DNA of 64,000 nt from Ruminococcus sp. (GCA_017961625.1 JAGCWY010000131.1:1-64000); one strand, 5' to 3'. Positions 32,935-41,963 are shown, counted from the first letter of the stretch. Notes: a model not told the origin generated them from the sequence alone. Numbers and translations are program-made.

Positions 32935-33995
32935 TTGCCTTCCACCATTCTATTGTATATTTCGCCGAGCTGAACTTTGTCGTGCTTTATATCGTCGAGG
33001 ACGGTTATCCTGCCCGGTCTGACAGTCCTTGCTTTAAGCCATATATCCGCGAACATATCTTCTGTTATGCCGTAGGACTGCGGATTTATGTCAAGCCCGT
33101 AGGTCTTGAAAAAGCCGAGGAGACCGCTTATGTCCTGTCCCTGAAAGATACAGGCAGGGATAGTGCCGAGAGCAACGCCAAGGCCATGTGATATCTTTAT
33201 CTGCGGATAGTACTCCTCAATGGCGTGGGCAAAGAGATGCTCGCTTCCACTGCATGGTCTTGATGAGCCAGCTATCTCCATAGCAAGGCCACCCATGACG
33301 AGAGCTCGTGAAAGTATCCTTATGAATACCCGGCTCTTCATGTTTTTTTCGTCGCAGTGATATACTGAATCGTAGCTCATTCTGCTTAGGGCGTAGGCGA
33401 AGTCATCTACCTGTGAGGAGGTCCTTGACGCCGAAAGCTTCCAGTCATAGAGGGCTGTATGCTTTGCGATAGTATCTCCGATACCGGACAGTGTCTGACT
33501 CTCGGGAGCGTTTATTATCATATTGGTATCAACGATTATCGCTGTTGGTATCTTGCAGTCAAGAGTTTTACGAGTGCTGCCGTAGGTCTCCAGTACCGCG
33601 AAGGGGGAGGCAAGGGAATCGTTGCTGAGGGAAGTGGGCATACAGATATATACCGCCTTGCTGATATGAGCAGCGTATTTGGCAGTATCGAGAACTCTTC
33701 CTCCGCCAATGCCGATAATGACTTTTATGTCTTCAACGCAGACCTTTTTAGCGATAGCGACAGCCTCGTCGAAACTTGCCTCTTTCATTGCGACTATCTC
33801 AGCTTCTCCGAAGTCATGGCTGATATCGTTTATTTTGTCCCTATAAATTCCGATAAGGAACTCTTCTGAGATAACGATTGTTTTTTGGCCGATTATTTCG
33901 GGGATATATCTTTGGATTATCTCGTCCGAGTGAAAAAAAGCGTCCTCCTCTACTGCAAGGCAGATAGGGAGATTGAATCTTGTATGCTGGTTCAT
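32931..33995 (-). CDS. sn-Glycerol-1-phosphate dehydrogenase (AraM/EgsA family)
   Basis: 354 residues. Iron-alcohol-dehydrogenase fold of the glycerol-1-phosphate group: NAD-binding GIGGGRVLDTAKY, then SGIGDTIAKHTALYDW, CSGSEHLFAHAIE and ISHGLGVALG, which hold the aspartate and two histidine metal ligands. It should reduce dihydroxyacetone phosphate to sn-glycerol 1-phosphate, the archaeal-type enantiomer also made by some Firmicutes. The coupled HAD gene suggests further processing, possibly for a surface polymer. GGAGG upstream of the ATG. Confidence 0.88.
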   Translation of the reverse strand: MNQHTRFNLPICLAVEEDAFFHSDEIIQRYIPEIIGQKTIVISEEFLIGIYRDKINDISHDFGEAEIVAMKEASFDEAVAIAKKVCVEDIKVIIGIGGGRVLDTAKYAAHISKAVYICMPTSLSNDSLASPFAVLETYGSTRKTLDCKIPTAIIVDTNMIINAPESQTLSGIGDTIAKHTALYDWKLSASRTSSQVDDFAYALSRMSYDSVYHCDEKNMKSRVFIRILSRALVMGGLAMEIAGSSRPCSGSEHLFAHAIEEYYPQIKISHGLGVALGTIPACIFQGQDISGLLGFFKTYGLDINPQSYGITEDMFADIWLKARTVRPGRITVLDDIKHDKVQLGEIYNRMVEGK

Positions 33996-34066
33996 GCTGC
34001 CGCCTCCGTTTCAGTTATTATCGTGGGGGTATATAATTATTATACCACATATAACAGAAAAATCAA

Positions 34067-34125
34067 CCGGCGGGTGCTCAAATCATAATTTGGCGTAGCA
34101 AAATTATGATTTGAACACCCGCCGG
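34067..34125. repeat. Long inverted repeat (25-base arms)
   Basis: Arms 34067-34091 and 34101-34125 pair with a single mismatch around a 9-base loop. The outer 10 bp are GC-rich (CCGGCGGGTG) and the inner 14 are AT-rich. It lies between the divergent upstream region of the dehydrogenase gene and the terminator of the gene at 34174. No T run follows, so a plain terminator role is not convincing. Confidence 0.8.
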
Positions 34126-34140
34126 GTAACAGAATGAACA

Positions 34141-34168
34141 AGCCCCGAAGCAATTGCCTCGGGGCTTT
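34141..34168 (-). terminator. Terminator of the duplicated-domain dockerin gene
   Basis: AGCCCCGA (34141-34148) pairs with TCGGGGCT (34159-34166), extended by inner GC pairs. Confidence 0.75.
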
Positions 34169-34173
34169 AATGA

Positions 34174-36153
34174 TCAAAGCTCAGGTGTTCGCTCAGACGG
34201 CTCTGCGCAGTCAGGAGGGATTATCTCTTTTTCACTGAGACCGAGGAGCTGCTCCTGTATGGCAAGAGCGTCGTTGGTCGTAAGACCGTCACCGTTTGCG
34301 TCGGCGTTTTTCAGACCCTGAGCGGTAATACCCTTTGCTGCTTTTATTCCGTACTTGTTGGGATTTGCAAGGGACTGCATTATCATTACTGCGTCAGACA
34401 TATCTATCTCGCCGTCGGCGTTGGCGTCACCTGATATACCGTTTATAAGGACAGGTCTGCTGCAATAGTAGACTTTAGTGTTCTCTATAGCCAGCTCTGT
34501 AGTGCCGCAGGGAAGATCATAGCTGATGCCGTTGTCCGTAAGGTACTTTATTGCATTGTAGAGCTCCTTGCCGTCCTGTGAGCGGTTATCGCCTATAAGG
34601 AATGCCCAGTCGTATTCCCTTCTGAACAGATACTCTATATAGGTATCATCGGTGATTTCCTGAAGATCGAGAGCAGCCAGCTTTTCAAGGATGTCCTCCT
34701 TAGTGCAGCTGCTTCCCTTAGGCAGACGGCTGTCGATATAGAGTACCGTATAAAACGGGTAGTTCGCCCAATCCTCATATACTACATAATGCTCTTCTAT
34801 GGACACCACATTGTCGCATTTCTTTATTTTTTCCAGCAGTACATTCATAACATCCTTTGAAGGAGCGTTCCTTATGCGGTAGGTGTCATTGCTTTTTCCT
34901 ATTGTCAGGGTGTTGCGACCGTCAATCTTTATATCTTCAAATAGCTGTTCGATAGGCAGCTCAGTGCCTTCTCTTACCTTTACAACGGTCTCTACGCCGC
35001 GAACAACAGCGATATGCGTCCTGCCAGTGTCATCGACCTTGAACAGCATTTTTTCCCTGTTTGAGGGATAGAGCTCATTTTCGTAATAGCTTGAAAGGTC
35101 GAGATAGTTACCGGAGAAATCATCAAAGGCTTCGTCAAGGGTCATCGCCTTGTATTGAGCGTCAAGCTCGGGAGTGGGATTTTTGATCTTGCTCCATACC
35201 TCTACAAGGTTTTCGCCTTTCTGTTCGATTTCATCGGTTTCAGGAACAGCAGGTGGATTTTCGTAGTCGTACTTCTGACCTACAGCGTAGTCCCTGTGGC
35301 AGAAATAAACTGTTGTCTCCAGCATTCCCAGAAGAGTCTTATACCACATCGTTTCGTAGCTCAGGCCGGTGTCCGCAAGATACTTGAAAGCATCGTAGAT
35401 ATCCGTCTGTTCCTTTGAACGGTTCTCACCGAAACTGAAGAAATATCTGTAGCCTTTTTTCATTGTATTTGCGAGCGAAGAATCATCGTTTTTTTCCTGA
35501 AGGTCGAGAGCGGACATCTTGTCAAGGAGTTCCGTCATTTCGGAGTCGCTGAGCTTTGTCTTTCCAATATAGATGCCGTACATACTTACGTAATTTGCTG
35601 TGTCCTCATAAAGCGCTATATGCTCAGTTACAGAAACTATGTTTTCATAGTCTGCCAGCTGGTTCAGCACGTAGTATAAAGCGTCCTGTGATTCCACTTC
35701 TTTAAGTTTGTAGGTATTTCCGTCCTTTGTGAATTGCGGAGGCTTGAAACCCATTCCAGCTGCATCATGACGTATCTCGTCCACCGGTAGCTCAGTACCT
35801 TCTGTGACTTCAATAACGGTCACTGGATAATAGATGAAGAAATTTCTGGCTTTTCCGTTTTCGTCTATGCAGAAGCTTCCGCTATTTGACTTGTAAGGGA
35901 AACTGCTACCATTGCTGCTTGAGAGGGGAACATAGTCACCGCAAAGCTCCTCGAGCACCTCATCAAGGGTAGCACTGCTGTAGTATTCGTCATAAGCTGA
36001 CGGGTCGTTGCGGAGCTCGGAGTACAGATCCGAAAGGGAAATCTGTCTGCCCTGTATTTTTTCGTTGTCCGCGTTAGCGCTCACAGGCAGCAAAGAAAAA
36101 GTCATTCCAGCCGCTAAAACCAGCGACAAAAGTTTCTTTTTTATACTATTCAT
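34174..36153 (-). CDS. Secreted dockerin protein with an internally duplicated unknown domain
   Basis: 659 residues. Signal peptide (about 1-28), then two related segments of about 250 residues each (about 45-290 and 320-575). They share the order L-DEA/V-GDYV-DLSS, VTVI-V-EGTELPV, YKL/YRI, NIVSV-EHIALYED-ANY, LDLQE-DD and FGENRS/IGDNRS. A dockerin follows at about 580-645 (GDANADGEIDMSDAVMIMQS and ADANGDGLTTNDALAIQEQL). I do not recognise the repeated domain; no catalytic motif is evident. Likely a cellulosome subunit with a paired binding or processing role. Confidence 0.85.
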   Translation of the reverse strand: MNSIKKKLLSLVLAAGMTFSLLPVSANADNEKIQGRQISLSDLYSELRNDPSAYDEYYSSATLDEVLEELCGDYVPLSSSNGSSFPYKSNSGSFCIDENGKARNFFIYYPVTVIEVTEGTELPVDEIRHDAAGMGFKPPQFTKDGNTYKLKEVESQDALYYVLNQLADYENIVSVTEHIALYEDTANYVSMYGIYIGKTKLSDSEMTELLDKMSALDLQEKNDDSSLANTMKKGYRYFFSFGENRSKEQTDIYDAFKYLADTGLSYETMWYKTLLGMLETTVYFCHRDYAVGQKYDYENPPAVPETDEIEQKGENLVEVWSKIKNPTPELDAQYKAMTLDEAFDDFSGNYLDLSSYYENELYPSNREKMLFKVDDTGRTHIAVVRGVETVVKVREGTELPIEQLFEDIKIDGRNTLTIGKSNDTYRIRNAPSKDVMNVLLEKIKKCDNVVSIEEHYVVYEDWANYPFYTVLYIDSRLPKGSSCTKEDILEKLAALDLQEITDDTYIEYLFRREYDWAFLIGDNRSQDGKELYNAIKYLTDNGISYDLPCGTTELAIENTKVYYCSRPVLINGISGDANADGEIDMSDAVMIMQSLANPNKYGIKAAKGITAQGLKNADANGDGLTTNDALAIQEQLLGLSEKEIIPPDCAEPSERTPEL

Positions 36154-36246
36154 AATGATACCTCCTCATAATGATATTGCAGCTATAAGTGAAGGAGTCG
36201 ACACCTTTCGTGCTCTTTCACTAACTTAGACGCAGAAAATGGTGCA

Positions 36247-36307
36247 AACGTCGCAGCTGGTTGAAATAAAAATTATTTTATTGTATAATGAAAAAAACTG
36301 CGACGTT
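36247..36307 (+). promoter_or_regulatory. ECF sigma operon promoter bracketed by an inverted repeat
   Basis: TTGAAA (36261-36266) and TATAAT (36284-36289) with a 17-base spacer. AACGTCGCAG (36247-36256) and CTGCGACGTT (36298-36307) lie immediately outside on both sides, a perfect 10-base inverted repeat that could hold a looping repressor or fold the transcript start. Confidence 0.7.
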
Positions 36308-36350
36308 TTATGATATTTTGACGTCTAATTAATAAAGAAAGGAGTATGCG

Positions 36351-36905
36351 ATGAAAAACGGTGAAAGCAGCTACAGCCGTTTCCTTTCCGGAGATAAGAA
36401 TGCACTGGACGAATTGATACGTGACTACAAGGACGGACTTATCTTCTATCTTTACAGCATAGTCGGCGATATCCATAAAGCCGAGGAATATGCGATAGAC
36501 ACCTTTATAAAGCTCTATACTGACAGACCTGTATTTCGCGGAGAAAGCGCCTTCAAGACGTGGCTTTATACTATCGGCAGGAACATCGCATACGACGGTA
36601 TGCGTAGGAAGCCCAAATATGCAGAGGTACCTCTTGATGATGCCCATGATCTTTCGGAGGCGGCTTCTCTTGAGAAGGAATATATCAAGGACGAGGAGCG
36701 GATAATGCTCCGGAGGACGATACAGAAGCTCAAGCCCGAATACAGCCAGATACTTTATCTTATATATATCGAAGGATTCGACCATTCCGAAGCCGGAGCT
36801 ATAATGAAAAAGTCAGGCAAACAGGTCAGGGATCTGCTTTACCGTGCCAAGGGGGCACTGAAAAAAGAGCTGGAAAAGGAGGGATTCGTGTATGAGGAGC
36901 TATAA
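36351..36905 (+). CDS. ECF-type RNA polymerase sigma factor
   Basis: 184 residues. Region 2 is seen in AEEYAIDTFIKLYTD and FRGESAFKTWLYTIGRNIA, with the family's W-L-Y-x-I-x-R-N-x-A-x-D pattern; region 4 in LKPEYSQILYLIYIEGFDHS and KKSGKQVRDLLYRAKGALK. It directs polymerase to a small set of promoters after an outside signal. The next gene overlaps it by 14 bases and encodes a membrane protein, the usual place of an anti-sigma factor. AAAGGAG precedes the ATG. Confidence 0.92.
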   Translation: MKNGESSYSRFLSGDKNALDELIRDYKDGLIFYLYSIVGDIHKAEEYAIDTFIKLYTDRPVFRGESAFKTWLYTIGRNIAYDGMRRKPKYAEVPLDDAHDLSEAASLEKEYIKDEERIMLRRTIQKLKPEYSQILYLIYIEGFDHSEAGAIMKKSGKQVRDLLYRAKGALKKELEKEGFVYEEL

Positions 36906-37860
36906 AGAGATAGCCGATATCGTCAGAGAGCAGGGCGACGCTATACTGGAAAGACGAAGGATACGCGCTCAGCGTATAAAAAGGATATCCTGTGCCGTTT
37001 CGGGACTTTGTGCGGCGGTCATAATAGGTGCTGCGGTATGGCACAACAGCGCACTTAATAAAGCTCCCAATCCTGATTTTGGCAAGATCCAGGTAGTAAC
37101 TCCGACAGAGACCACCGCCGTTACAAATAAGGAGGCGTTAGTGACTACAGCTTCCACGACTGTGAATGAAGTAAAGACTACATCCGCTAAAGCTAAAACG
37201 GCTACGACATCAGCAGTGCATACTACATCAATAAATGTATCACAGACTATTTCACAGACTCCAGTGTCCTATGTTAATACGACGGCAGTTTCAGCTACTG
37301 TACGTGTTAACGAGATATCAACAGAAAATGTCCAGACCACCACGCTGACAGTAAATCAGGGCAATACCTCAGCCGGTGATCCTCACGGTGCGGAGGAGTC
37401 AATGGTGATAACACCTGTTACTACTGAGCCAGGCAATGAGAAACTAACTGTTACAACTGTGAATGAGATCACAACTCTAACAATTACTATAGCCGTAACA
37501 AGCCCGGATGGACCTGTGACAACAAGTAATACAAATACAGCTGAAATCATCGTGACCACTGTACCGACCATTCTAGAAGAAGACGCGACTGATACCGAGA
37601 TATTAGACGAAGAGACGATAAAGGCTCGTTTCAGCGAGATAAATTTTAACCGTAGGACTTATTCTTATGACCGCTCAGTTGATTATAAGCCTGATCTTAC
37701 GATTTATATGCCCTTTGATGATTATTTGCTGCAAGCTGGGGATGGGCCTTCTTGTACTGCAAAAACTCAGCTTTATATGCCAGAGACCGAAGAAAAGAAT
37801 CACTTGTGGGTAAAGTTCGACAAAAAAGCTGAGTACTGCCTTTATATCTTGAATAACTGA
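36892..37860 (+). CDS. Membrane protein with Thr-rich ectodomain, likely anti-sigma partner
   Basis: 322 residues. A short cytoplasmic N-terminal part (about 1-30, very basic RRRIRAQRIKR), one membrane segment (about 33-51), a long Thr/Val-rich extracellular stretch (about 68-225) and a compact acidic C-terminal part. It resembles the layout of RsgI-like carbohydrate-sensing anti-sigma factors of cellulolytic clostridia, but no RsgI N-terminal signature or carbohydrate-binding module is visible. Coupled to the sigma gene by a 14-base overlap. A Cys in the final segments may matter but cannot be assigned. Confidence 0.7.
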   Translation: MRSYKEIADIVREQGDAILERRRIRAQRIKRISCAVSGLCAAVIIGAAVWHNSALNKAPNPDFGKIQVVTPTETTAVTNKEALVTTASTTVNEVKTTSAKAKTATTSAVHTTSINVSQTISQTPVSYVNTTAVSATVRVNEISTENVQTTTLTVNQGNTSAGDPHGAEESMVITPVTTEPGNEKLTVTTVNEITTLTITIAVTSPDGPVTTSNTNTAEIIVTTVPTILEEDATDTEILDEETIKARFSEINFNRRTYSYDRSVDYKPDLTIYMPFDDYLLQAGDGPSCTAKTQLYMPETEEKNHLWVKFDKKAEYCLYILNN

Positions 37861-37891
37861 TGCCGGAAGGCTTTCAACTTGCTAAAACTAT

Positions 37892-37940
37892 AAAAGCGAC
37901 TCTCGTTGTTAAATGTCAACAATCAGAGTCGCTTTTATTT
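37892..37940 (+). terminator. Terminator of the ECF sigma operon
   Basis: AAAAGCGACTCT (37892-37903) pairs with AGAGTCGCTTTT (37925-37936), then ATTTGTG. Confidence 0.85.
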
Positions 37941-38095
37941 GTGCAATGGGTAGAGCTTTAAAATTACTTTTTCAAAATTCAATGGTTTCCCATTGACATA
38001 TATGCCATTCCAGCCAACTCATAGAAGTTTATTCCATAGAGCTGCACTTCCTGCCGGAGATCATACGCCTGAATATCACAGAGGCTTCTTACGTA

Positions 38096-39754
38096 TTAGC
38101 TGTAGTTCTTTGCGATGCGGTAATCTATGGATCCGGTAAAGGCATCGTAGATGATGTCCTCGTTGTCCTTGTTGGCGATAAGGTATGAGCTCTTATAGAA
38201 CAGTGGTATAAAGCCGTACTGATCGAGCAGAGCCTTTTCCTGAGCGCTGTAGCAGTCAGCTAGTTCTGAGGCAGAGGCACATTTTATCACCGCATCCGCA
38301 CAGTCAAGACCGTTTGCCGCAGCTTTCAGGCAGTCCGACGTCCTGAACTCGTTGAATACGGCAAGACCGCTGTTGAAGCCGGCTTTCAGCGGATACAGAG
38401 CTATACTGTAATCACCATCAGCTATCCTTCTTTCAAATTCTGAGGAGGTGAGATCCTCGATACCGAGGTATATGCCGAGACTGTCCTGCCAGTTCTGCGA
38501 TAGTATATGCAGGTATCTCGAATCTATTGTATTCGAATCAACTATTATCTTTACGATTTCCAGAGAATTTATCTTAAGGTCCGACTTTGCTTTTGCAAGA
38601 AGCTGCGAAGCCTCTTTGATATTGAACACGTCAAACTGCCTGTCCGATGAGAGATCGCGGTAGCTTCTTCCGAAAAGCTCCACTGCCGGTGGAATAACTC
38701 CGAAGGCAGGGGATATATCTGTAGTGTTCTCTCCGGAAAGGGCTTCTCTGTCAGCAGAAAGCGCTATAGCCTTGCGAATGTCGGGATTTGAATAGATACT
38801 GTCATTGGGATTGAATATAAGTCCGAGGGTAGTAGCCTGCTGACCTGCAACAGTGTATTTCTTGGGGTTATAGCCTCCTGCCTTCATAGTCGTAAAGCAC
38901 TCTGTCTCTTCAGACTTGAAGCACTGTCTCACGTCCGCTTCCGTATCCTGAATAGAGAAGCTTACAAATGTTGGCAGGACCTCATAGTTTTCGTTTTCGT
39001 TGACCAAATTCTTGCGCATATAGAGTATATTGTTATTGCCGTAGGGGTCATAGAACCACTGACGCACGAAGAACGGACCGTTTGACATGATCGACCTGTC
39101 GTCAAGACCGTATCTGCCCTTGGTAGCTATGAAGAAGTCCTCATTGCAGGGGAAGGCAGCAGGAGTGGTCATAAGGCTAAGAAATTCAGCGCAGGGATGC
39201 TCAAGTTCTATTACTAGAGTGCAATCGTCCTTTGCTTCGATTCCAAGTCCTCTTGCAGAAAAGCTTCCCTCCGAGACGTACTGGCTGTTTTTTATGCAGG
39301 AGAAGTCTTTTAGGTAAGGGGAGCACATTTTGGGGTCAAGTACTCTTCTAAGTGCAAAGACGTAGTCGTCAGCAACTACCGGGAAGTATTCGTCTTCGTC
39401 TATCTTGTCGTTCTCGTTTTTATCGAAGAACCAGTAATTATCATCCCTAAGCCTGAATGTATACTTGCAGCCATCGTCGGATATGCTGTAGTCTGTTGCA
39501 TTGCAGCAGACTATGCTGCCACTCTCGTCCTTCATAACGAGACCGCTGTACATATTTTTTATGACCGTTGCCGATGAAGGATCGCTTGCAAACTGAGGGT
39601 CGAGGCTTTGGGGGTTCCCTTCGAGAGTTGCCCCGTAAAGATGACCTGCGCCGTCGCCTCTTTTGTCGTCGTCTCCGCAGCCGGAGGCAGTCATACATAC
39701 CGCAGTACAGAGTACTGCGGCAAATATACGTTTACTTATCACGCTTATCTCCAT
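38096..39754 (-). CDS. Oligopeptide-type ABC transporter substrate-binding lipoprotein
   Basis: 552 residues. Lipoprotein signal with lipobox TASGC (Cys26), then the SBP_bac_5 (OppA/DppA) fold: NPQSLDPQFASD and NMYSGLV near the N terminus and the RxDNYWFFD region. It captures peptides or similar small molecules outside the cell. No permease or ATPase genes adjoin it, so it is an orphan receptor or works with a transporter elsewhere. It follows the VanY-like gene on the same strand behind a terminator. Confidence 0.88.
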   Translation of the reverse strand: MEISVISKRIFAAVLCTAVCMTASGCGDDDKRGDGAGHLYGATLEGNPQSLDPQFASDPSSATVIKNMYSGLVMKDESGSIVCCNATDYSISDDGCKYTFRLRDDNYWFFDKNENDKIDEDEYFPVVADDYVFALRRVLDPKMCSPYLKDFSCIKNSQYVSEGSFSARGLGIEAKDDCTLVIELEHPCAEFLSLMTTPAAFPCNEDFFIATKGRYGLDDRSIMSNGPFFVRQWFYDPYGNNNILYMRKNLVNENENYEVLPTFVSFSIQDTEADVRQCFKSEETECFTTMKAGGYNPKKYTVAGQQATTLGLIFNPNDSIYSNPDIRKAIALSADREALSGENTTDISPAFGVIPPAVELFGRSYRDLSSDRQFDVFNIKEASQLLAKAKSDLKINSLEIVKIIVDSNTIDSRYLHILSQNWQDSLGIYLGIEDLTSSEFERRIADGDYSIALYPLKAGFNSGLAVFNEFRTSDCLKAAANGLDCADAVIKCASASELADCYSAQEKALLDQYGFIPLFYKSSYLIANKDNEDIIYDAFTGSIDYRIAKNYS

Positions 39755-39796
39755 TCTTTATCTGTTTTGCGCCGCAGAATGCGGCTATAACCAAAA

Positions 39797-39824
39797 TATG
39801 TCCCCCGATATGACGGGGGACATA
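39797..39824 (-). terminator. Terminator of the VanY-like gene
   Basis: TATGTCCCCCG (39797-39807) pairs with CGGGGGACATA (39814-39824); the minus strand continues TTTTGG. Confidence 0.8.
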
Positions 39825-39833
39825 GACAATGCT

Positions 39834-40898
39834 TTAATTCATGCTGACCGTTACGATGAAGCCGTCAACGTTGTTGCCCGAAACATCGTAGGTCTTGTTG
39901 GACGGTACCGGTACCTCCGTATCGCCTGTCTTGTTAGCGGGAACATAGTATATCTGATACAGCTTTTTGCCTGTCGATACCTCTATCGGGTTCTCATTAT
40001 TATGCTCCTTGAGAACGTCAATATACTCCTCAAGACAGAGATTGTTCTGTTTTATGTACATAGCATGAGGAACGCCGACATATCTGTAGGTATAGGTCCT
40101 CGCGCGTTCACCGGTAAAGGACTCCTTTCCCTCAGGGAATCGGAGTATAAAGCCGTACTCGGCAGCGTGCTCGTCAATATAGCCGTAGATGCCTCTCGGC
40201 GAGAAATAGCCTGAGCTGGAGCCGTCGTCCGGAACTATGCACAGATCGAGGGAACGTCCGGTATGGTAATCGGAATGTCCCGGCTGGAACTGTGAATTGC
40301 CGCTGTAGTATACATCTTCCTGATCGCCGAATTTGCGGTAGGTGCCGATAACGTATATCTCCTTGCTGTTCTCAGCCTCGTAGAAGCTCCTCATGAGGGC
40401 TTTGAGCTGGTCGAGCACCGGCTTGTCCAGCTTCTGTGAAAGGTCTGAAACGTGGAAAGGCTCGTCTGCTATGTTATCATACAGATTTATGAGCTCGATG
40501 TCATCTTCCGGGAATTTATATTCATGCTCAGCGTTTACGAGAACGAGGTCTCCGCTGTATACAGCGTCCGACTTGAATATCTCTGTCTGGTACAGTGACT
40601 CCGAAGGCTTTGTGCCGTCTCCCGTACCTGTGAGAAGAGAGCTTGTTTCGTCGCTCGTTGTAAGGTCGTCGATGATCGAAGAGTCCTGTTGACCCGTAGT
40701 ACTGCTGTTTGTAGTCTGATTTTTCTTAGCGGAGTTCTTATCTTTGTCCTTATCCGAGCAGGCGTGTACGCACGAGGTGAGCACCACTGCGAGCACGACC
40801 AGAACGAGGACTACCGCAACAAGACGATCGTATCTTACCTTATAGCGCCTTGACGATCTTTCTCTCTTGCGGTTTCTGCGCTTATCTCCGTTATTCAT
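39834..40898 (-). CDS. VanY/M15-like D-Ala-D-Ala carboxypeptidase family protein, motif altered
   Basis: 354 residues. Basic N terminus, one membrane anchor (about 27-47), a Ser/Thr-rich stalk, and a C-terminal M15 (VanY) domain: QPGHSDYHTGRSLDL carries the first histidine and aspartate ligands, then YGFILRFPEGKESFTG. The usual ExWHYRYVG motif reads TYTYRYVG, so the catalytic glutamate and third zinc-binding histidine are not at their normal places. It is therefore either inactive, a peptidoglycan-binding protein, or uses the later PHA histidine. AAGGAG precedes the start. Confidence 0.78.
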   Translation of the reverse strand: MNNGDKRRNRKRERSSRRYKVRYDRLVAVVLVLVVLAVVLTSCVHACSDKDKDKNSAKKNQTTNSSTTGQQDSSIIDDLTTSDETSSLLTGTGDGTKPSESLYQTEIFKSDAVYSGDLVLVNAEHEYKFPEDDIELINLYDNIADEPFHVSDLSQKLDKPVLDQLKALMRSFYEAENSKEIYVIGTYRKFGDQEDVYYSGNSQFQPGHSDYHTGRSLDLCIVPDDGSSSGYFSPRGIYGYIDEHAAEYGFILRFPEGKESFTGERARTYTYRYVGVPHAMYIKQNNLCLEEYIDVLKEHNNENPIEVSTGKKLYQIYYVPANKTGDTEVPVPSNKTYDVSGNNVDGFIVTVSMN

Positions 40899-41041
40899 AT
40901 AAAGAAATCGCTCCTTAAAGATTATTCGTTCAATACAGGGCTGACTTACTGTCTCCCCGTACAGGATTTCCGCAATTGAGCGGTCTATCTCTAAGTTAAG
41001 TTGTCCTTTGACGTTTAGGTCAAAATTTGTTCACACTTAGT

Positions 41042-41070
41042 ATTATATCACAACTTTTTGTAATTGTAAA
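41042..41070 (-). promoter_or_regulatory. Promoter of the VanY-like gene
   Basis: Minus-strand TTTACA (41070-41065) and TATAAT (41047-41042) with a 17-base spacer. It leaves a leader of about 135 bases before the ATG at 40898, in which I see no assigned element. Confidence 0.65.
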
Positions 41071-41171
41071 GTGGTTTTTTTATTTTTTGCACTAATTTTT
41101 TATTGAAATTTGCACATTGTGTTTCAATAAAGGGCGATTGTCCATAACTGGCGGACTGGTTTTCTGAGTGC

Positions 41172-41963
41172 TTATTCCTTTTCCGCTCTCATACGTCTCC
41201 TGTACTCTGTGGGAGTGCAGCCCTTGTGGAGCTTGAACTGCCGCATGAAATAGGATTCGCTGTCATAGCCGCAGAATTCTGCGATATTAGCCACGGAATT
41301 CTCGGTATTCACCAGCATATCTGCGGCGAATATCAGTCGGCTCTCTATGACGTCCTGACGGCAGGTGACGCCGAAGGCGGAGAAATAAAGGCGATGGAAG
41401 TAGGTGCGGCTTATGTGCAGCCTCTTACAGATATCGTCGATTGACCACTGCTCCATAGGAGCCTCGTATATGGAGTCCCTGAGCTTTTTGAGCCGTGAGT
41501 AATGGGGGATCGTTTCCTCTGGAGACTTTTCGGCAGTGGTGGTGCTGTCGGCAATGGCGATGAATATCATACGCATAGCGAATTCCGTGAATTCGCTAAG
41601 GTGCTTTCCTTTGTGCATGGACTGGGACTGCATGGAGCGGAGTATACCGGATATGACGATATCGTCTTCTATGCTTACAGGAGCATCCTGAATGATATTT
41701 AAGGAGGAGATATACTGTCTGTCAGCGGCAGAGGTCCTGAAGCTAACTATATCATACCTCATGGTCTCTCCCTTGACTGGCTTGAAGCTCTGCTTGTAGC
41801 CGCTTGTGAGCAGTACTGCAGAGCTCCCTGTGGTACGCTTTACCGAGCCGTTTTCGATATACTCCACCGGAGACCTGAAAAGCAGGAAGACCGGATCTGC
41901 TCCCATTTCTCCTCCGAGAGCAGTTTCCTGCCGGCAATTAAGCTTTATGCTGTTGATCTTCAT
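41172..41963 (-). CDS. AraC-family transcription regulator
   Basis: 263 residues. An N-terminal about 140-residue cupin-like sensor is followed by two helix-turn-helix units: WSIDDICKRLHISRTYFHRLY and SVANIAEFCGYDSESYFMRQF, then HKGCTPTEYRR, the AraC signature. Likely controls carbohydrate-related genes. It is 33 bases downstream of the SCIFF maturase gene on the same strand and may be co-transcribed. GGGGGGAT precedes the ATG. Confidence 0.88.
   Translation of the reverse strand: MKINSIKLNCRQETALGGEMGADPVFLLFRSPVEYIENGSVKRTTGSSAVLLTSGYKQSFKPVKGETMRYDIVSFRTSAADRQYISSLNIIQDAPVSIEDDIVISGILRSMQSQSMHKGKHLSEFTEFAMRMIFIAIADSTTTAEKSPEETIPHYSRLKKLRDSIYEAPMEQWSIDDICKRLHISRTYFHRLYFSAFGVTCRQDVIESRLIFAADMLVNTENSVANIAEFCGYDSESYFMRQFKLHKGCTPTEYRRRMRAEKE

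Noticed and set aside
38096..39754. Complete peptide ABC transporter
   Set aside because: Only the binding lipoprotein is present; no permease or ATPase gene lies on either side.
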